Origin: Bryobacterales bacterium
GTDB lineage: Bacteria > Acidobacteriota > Terriglobia > Bryobacterales > Bryobacteraceae
Length of the DNA stretch: 42,935 nt
Assembly: GCA_003142355.1 (NCBI GenBank)
Contig: PLMF01000033.1
Span: 1 to 42,935 of the forward strand
Direction: 5' to 3'
This document shows, piece after piece, positions 40,201 to 42,935 of this stretch. Below the pieces are notes generated by a model. It was given only the letters and a program-made list of their open reading frames with translations, was not told the origin of the DNA and searched no databases. How positions within the stretch are numbered: position 1 is the first letter of the stretch; the number at the start of each line of letters is the position of its first letter. Position numbers and translations under genes: made by a program.

Positions 40201-41280
40201 GGCAACCAGCAGGGCCTGGCGGACCAGTATCTGAACCACATGAACCACGCCTACTCGGGCGACCTGTGGGGCGAAGCCGTTCCCGGCGCTCTCTCCACGC
40301 ACCTGGAAGGCAACCAGGCCGTCATTCACAGCCGGACTACGAACGTGTACGGCGTGCTGGATAACGACGACTTCTACGATTACGCCGGCGGTCTGAATGC
40401 GGCCACGAAGACAGCCAATGGTGGAAACGCTCCGGCTTTTTACGTGAATGACATGAAGACCCGCGGTAAAGAGCGGGTGACCGGCATCCAGACTTACATC
40501 GCGACCGAGTTGAACGCGCGCTACTGGAACCCCAAGTGGATTCGCGAGATGCAGAAGGCGGACTACGCCGGAGCGCGCGCCATCGCCAACACCATGGAGA
40601 ACCTATACGGCTGGCAGGCCACCTCCGCCGAGCACATGGACGGGACGTTCTGGCAGAACAGCTACGACGTATATGTCGCCGACAAGAATGGCCTGGAGAT
40701 GGACAAGTTCTTCGAGCAGGCGAACCCGCACGCGCGGCAGGTCATGATGGCTCGCATGTTGGAAGTGGACCGGCAGGGATCGTACAAGTTCCCGGCGGAG
40801 CAGAGGGCCGAGCTGGTTCGCAGATACGTGCAGACGGTGGCGAAGATTGGCGCGACCTGCTCCGCCAATACCTGCGGGAATCTAAAGTTGCATCAGTACA
40901 TCGCGGAGCAGGCGGCGCTGGTACCGGGCCTGGGGACCACGGAACTGGCGGCATTTGGCCGCAACATGGCGAAGGCCACCGGCTGGAAAGCGGCGGCGTT
41001 TGCTCACGCGCCAGCGGCCGTGCGCGCCGGCGTTCAAGAAGGTCTGTCGCGGCCTCGGTTCTCGCCGGCCCACATGGAAAACGCCGCAACTCGCCGCTCG
41101 TCCTCGCCGCCGCTGCCGTACGTGAATGGCTTCCGCATGGCGCAGCAGGTCCTCCGCACCACTGGCGGGAGCGCCGGGCTGCTACCGGTAACGTTCCTGC
41201 CGATCGCGCTCATTGTGCTGCTGGTAGGGACGGGCTTCCTGCTGGAAGCGCTGCGAACCGTAACAAAGGGTATCTCATGA
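37243..41280 (+). CDS. cobN: Exported, membrane-anchored CobN-like chelatase (HmuS-like)
   Basis: A 1345-residue member of the CobN/BchH family. The N-terminus is a signal peptide (MKRWTQFALLTLIALGTGRA, 1-20) and the C-terminus a single membrane helix (about 1316-1336, LPIALIVLLVGTGFLLEAL), so the body should be periplasmic. Core motifs are present: HFGRHGTLEFLPGK near 545-558, DLPDAYYYIMDGGGE and ARRRSAAVIISHLTP. Cytosolic cobaltochelatase needs CobS/CobT; none is here and ATP is absent outside. This matches HmuS of the hmuYRSTUV haem operon, proposed to act on haem and its iron. GTG start at 37243, five bases after the His-rich gene; its stop overlaps the next start as ATGA. Confidence 0.85.
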   Translation: MKRWTQFALLTLIALGTGRAADPVRVAVYTSNPQQLPEALGEFERLNGKGLIELLVIDGDTPPEKVAAARVIYAYLMNAAMYARFAPAARKAAGAGAVIVAQPPDIVEHRWGVKPDVKASASAYEYWYNGGADNLSAFLSYCYKLGGGEKAVAVAAAQQHVVKGIYHPRADRPFESLNDYLAWYGAQRLVPAGAPLAGILFYQTNYKVRDLEHIDALIAALEKRGIGAVPVFGWPVPELVPLLGEPGSSPLRLLYCFNLGFAQASDSETLERYGLHVIDLMTSRDSYEVWSKSAFGIAPERLSTQVALPEIAGATEPIIVGTTEKAAGVAGPVTRPIRERIEMAVSRGARWLALEEKPNAEKRIGLIYFNNPPGKGNIGASYLNVFPTLLAVLARLRESGYQTGDRLPTEKELEALLEISGRNIEVWAPGELEALVEEGHVVLVPMKKYREWFAALPKQFRDFVNAAWGPPEKSQLMTITSRDGEKFFVVPGVRMGNMFLGPQPLRTTFERSMEMTHNTSVPPPHSYVAAYLWYRNEFKADAVVHFGRHGTLEFLPGKNVGQAGWDSSEAILGDLPDAYYYIMDGGGESTTARRRSAAVIISHLTPMVVAAGAQDQFTALRQIFENLQQTEDVSPALQDQYRQSATAEIRRLKLDTQLGLDLGKAEWPEVRERVEAFLQAAEAGPIPAGMHTVGSLPDPALQKEALGELLKLSLTDAEKRQWRVEIEAWVSAISEGRKPALPGGIPPAVKDRLETLLASGETWLRNLRESPERELASLITILGGRFEPSGMSGDPLRTPAGLPTGRNLHNFDPNLLPTREAWELGKKMAAAMLERFSKEQGKIPEKVSMVLWYGETIRHQGAMESEALYLMGVEPKWNARGVVDGLRLIPEKELGRARVDVVLTLGGIYRDGFPDKVLLLDRASKLAASDGENAISRHTRQVAEALKKAGVAGGLAEKVASARAFAAAPGDYGAGISNMVKQSKDAGNQQGLADQYLNHMNHAYSGDLWGEAVPGALSTHLEGNQAVIHSRTTNVYGVLDNDDFYDYAGGLNAATKTANGGNAPAFYVNDMKTRGKERVTGIQTYIATELNARYWNPKWIREMQKADYAGARAIANTMENLYGWQATSAEHMDGTFWQNSYDVYVADKNGLEMDKFFEQANPHARQVMMARMLEVDRQGSYKFPAEQRAELVRRYVQTVAKIGATCSANTCGNLKLHQYIAEQAALVPGLGTTELAAFGRNMAKATGWKAAAFAHAPAAVRAGVQEGLSRPRFSPAHMENAATRRSSSPPLPYVNGFRMAQQVLRTTGGSAGLLPVTFLPIALIVLLVGTGFLLEALRTVTKGIS

Positions 41281-41957
41281 CGAACCTCTATCAACTGACC
41301 GTTTCGCTGTTCTACCAGTTGGCGAACGCCTTCTTTTGGCCGGTCGCCGTGGCGCTGCTGGCGCTGTTGACCATCACCTTGATCGACCTGGGCGGTCTCT
41401 TCTTCACGTTCTGGCGAAAGCGCCGCGAGTCCCGGTCGGACCTTCCTGCCATTGCACGGGCGCTGGCGCAAAGCGAAACCGTGGAAGGCGCACTCGACGA
41501 TGTGGCGCTCTCGCCATCGCTGAGGCGGTTCTGGGGGAAGGTGGAGGCGCGGCTGAGGGAAACCGGATCGGGCGCCAACGTCGACCTGTGGCTGGAAGAA
41601 GTGCTGCAGCAGGAGGAGATCGACGTGGCTGGGCGACTGGATCGAACGCGCCTGTTTGTGCGGATTGGGCCGATGCTTGGACTGGCCGGCACAATCATTC
41701 CTCTTGGGCCCGCTCTACGGTCGCTGCTGGAGGGCGATATGGCCGGCATGGTGAATCACCTGGTGGTGGGCTTCGGCGCCGTGGTATGCGGGTTGGTGAT
41801 GTCGGGCGTGTCTTACTTCATTACGCTGGTGCGGGAACGCTGGACGCGCGTGGAGTTGAAAGAGATGGAGAACCTGTGCGAACTGGTGCTGCGGGCGCTG
41901 CGAGCCAGTGGGCGGGAGATCGGGGAGGAGCCGTATGAAGGCCTTTGTACGGCGTAG
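41277..41957 (+). CDS. MotA/TolQ/ExbB-like proton-channel protein (HmuU-like)
   Basis: A 226-residue inner-membrane protein with three helices (about 20-46, 126-150, 160-185). RIGPMLGLAGTIIPLGPALRS and VVGFGAVVCGLVMSGVSYF are the ExbB/TolQ core. The ATG overlaps the CobN stop (ATGA), and the next gene begins inside its end, so all three are coupled. In place of general ExbB it is probably dedicated to the receptor or to the periplasmic CobN-like protein, with the DUF2149 protein as its ExbD-like partner. Confidence 0.87.
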   Translation: MTNLYQLTVSLFYQLANAFFWPVAVALLALLTITLIDLGGLFFTFWRKRRESRSDLPAIARALAQSETVEGALDDVALSPSLRRFWGKVEARLRETGSGANVDLWLEEVLQQEEIDVAGRLDRTRLFVRIGPMLGLAGTIIPLGPALRSLLEGDMAGMVNHLVVGFGAVVCGLVMSGVSYFITLVRERWTRVELKEMENLCELVLRALRASGREIGEEPYEGLCTA

Positions 41958-42315
41958 ACGTGCGCTCGATTCCCTGGCCTCGGTGCATCGCGAAGATCCG
42001 CTGTCGGGAGTGGCCAATCTGTTCGACGCCTCGATCGTTTTCGCGGTCGGGCTGATGGTGGCGTTGATTCAGGCGTTCAGCCTGGCGCAGTTTCTCGACC
42101 CCAATTCACAGTTCACGATCATGAAGAAGGATGCGCGAACGGGACAAGTCGAGCTGATCGAGAAGGATCGCCGCGAAATCAAGGTCAAGAAGATGACGCC
42201 GGAGAAGAAGGGCGGTCCGGGCGTGCGGCTGGGTGTGGCGTATCAACTGCCGGACGGGAGCGTGGTCTACGTGCCCGAGAGCGCGGGCGGGGAGAAGCCA
42301 TCGCCGGCGCACTGA
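41935..42315 (+). CDS. DUF2149 protein (HmuV-like, ExbD-position partner)
   Basis: A 126-residue protein: basic N-terminus, the family signature DPLSGVANLFDASIVFAVGLMVALI (about 21-45) with one membrane helix, then a periplasmic domain with a lysine-rich stretch and YQLPDGSVVYV. DUF2149 genes follow MotA/TolQ/ExbB genes next to CobN-like genes in Bacteroidota and methanogens. The single helix with a short cytosolic end is ExbD-like topology. GGGGAGGAG precedes the ATG at 41935, which lies 23 bases inside the upstream gene. Last gene of the operon; 42316-42527 shows nothing recognisable. Confidence 0.85.
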   Translation: MKAFVRRRRALDSLASVHREDPLSGVANLFDASIVFAVGLMVALIQAFSLAQFLDPNSQFTIMKKDARTGQVELIEKDRREIKVKKMTPEKKGGPGVRLGVAYQLPDGSVVYVPESAGGEKPSPAH

Positions 42316-42527
42316 GACCAAGAATGCGACCACACGGCTAGATCGGCCCGGGCGAAGTCGATGGTGGGGCGGCTCCCGAGATCGGCGAAGTTCCCCTGAT
42401 CCGCAAGAAGATCGACGCGAAAGCAGCAGCGGCAGTGAACGGCTGACCTATTGCTCGATCACTATCTCTGCACTTGGTTCGGTTCCTGCCCACCGGCGCT
42501 CGGAGGTAGATAGAGCCAATTCGGGTC

Positions 42528-42935
42528 TCAGAAGATCAGGCCGACGCGCGCGATGAGCGTGCGCGGTTGCAGGAAGTGCGTGCCGCTGAACGTCGACAGG
42601 AAGTTGTACAGCGCCACTTTGTTGGTGATGTTGGCGATGTCGAAGGACGCCGTGATCTTCTCGCGCTTTTCCGTGTGGAACAGATTGTCGGTGCCGATGC
42701 CCAGGTTGAAGATATTGCGCGGCTTCACGCGGTCGGGGTTGTGATCGTCGTTTTCCGTGCCGGTCTGGGGCAGCGTCAACAGCTTCGACGTGCCGGTGCC
42801 ATTGCAGGTGGTAATCGGGTTGCTAAAAGTGGCGTAGACTCCGTTGCAGGCGAAGCCGATGGAAGTCTGCTGGGCCGCGGTAAGCGCCAGCGCGGCGGCC
42901 ACGTCGGGCACGCCGCTCACCACCAGGCCGCTGTC
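42528..42935 (-). CDS. TonB-dependent receptor, C-terminal part (runs off the right edge)
   Basis: The last ~135 residues of a TBDT on the minus strand, open at the window end. It shows the usual final strands: KPRNIFNLGIGTDNLFHTEK, ASFDIANITNKVALYNFLST and the aromatic C-terminus LIARVGLIF. Such ends are typical of Oar-like acidobacterial receptors. It converges on the CobN operon. Start, signal peptide and substrate domain lie outside the window. Confidence 0.8.
   Translation of the reverse strand, partial: DSGLVVSGVPDVAAALALTAAQQTSIGFACNGVYATFSNPITTCNGTGTSKLLTLPQTGTENDDHNPDRVKPRNIFNLGIGTDNLFHTEKREKITASFDIANITNKVALYNFLSTFSGTHFLQPRTLIARVGLIF

Noticed and set aside
37243..41280. Cytosolic cobaltochelatase for aerobic B12 synthesis
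   Set aside because: Signal peptide and C-terminal anchor place it outside the cytoplasm; no cobS, cobT or other cob genes are in the window.
1..42935. tRNA, rRNA or CRISPR arrays
   Set aside because: Reading both strands I recognised no tRNA cloverleaf, rRNA segment or regularly spaced repeat array.

Overview
The window looks like the chromosome of a GC-rich acidobacterium of the Solibacter/Bryobacter type. The main reason is the set of very long TonB-dependent receptors (TBDTs) that begin with a carboxypeptidase-regulatory-like (Ig-like) domain, together with Tat-exported enzymes, a DUF6788 transposition gene and acidobacterial-style intergenic palindromes. This is inferred from gene content; no rRNA, tRNA or phylogenetic marker is present.

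Layout. 1-1634: left edge of an insertion sequence (partial transposase and DUF6788 gene) and an Rrf2 regulator. 1635-8407 (minus strand): alpha/beta hydrolase, P1-family N-terminal-nucleophile peptidase, APC amino-acid permease and an Oar-like TBDT, probably a peptide-scavenging unit read from a near-ideal sigma-70 promoter. 8748-14112 (plus): a compact nitrogenase-like cluster in the order NifX-like, NifH, NifB, relic of a NifK-type C-terminus, NifD-like, NifK-like, followed by a truncated trans-sulfuration (Met/Cys) pseudogene. 15144-24256: exported TlpA-like protein, Tat-exported LanC-like protein, a MITE-like element, a second Oar-like TBDT, a small exported protein, a COG0523 metal-chaperone GTPase with a hairpin-buried ribosome-binding site, a small molybdopterin-fold protein and a molbindin. 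24448-34535: a copper-flavoured region with an OprC/NosA-like TBDT, an unknown repeat protein, an exported methyltransferase, a Csp1-like copper-storage protein, and an operon of a Cys-cluster mini-protein, a TBDT and a BNR-repeat protein with a CECC motif. 34667-42315 (plus): TBDT, histidine-rich protein, a large exported membrane-anchored CobN-like protein, a MotA/TolQ/ExbB-like protein and a DUF2149 protein, matching the hmuRSUV part of the Bacteroidota haem-uptake operon. 42528-42935: 3' end of one more TBDT.

How it fits together. The nitrogenase-like enzyme keeps all residues expected to bind the P-cluster and the cofactor cysteine, but not the residues Mo-nitrogenase uses for homocitrate, for N2 reduction, or as the second cofactor ligand. 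It also lacks nifE, nifN and nifV. With NifB present and a broken methionine/cysteine gene beside it, the best comparison is the methylthio-alkane reductase (Mar) class or another non-N2 nitrogenase-like reductase. The second half is about acquiring metals and tetrapyrroles: copper binding and storage, and a TonB/periplasmic-chelatase system. A 17-bp palindrome related to TGCGGCAAAATGTCGCA occurs in three promoter regions of the copper/TBDT section and suggests a shared regulator.
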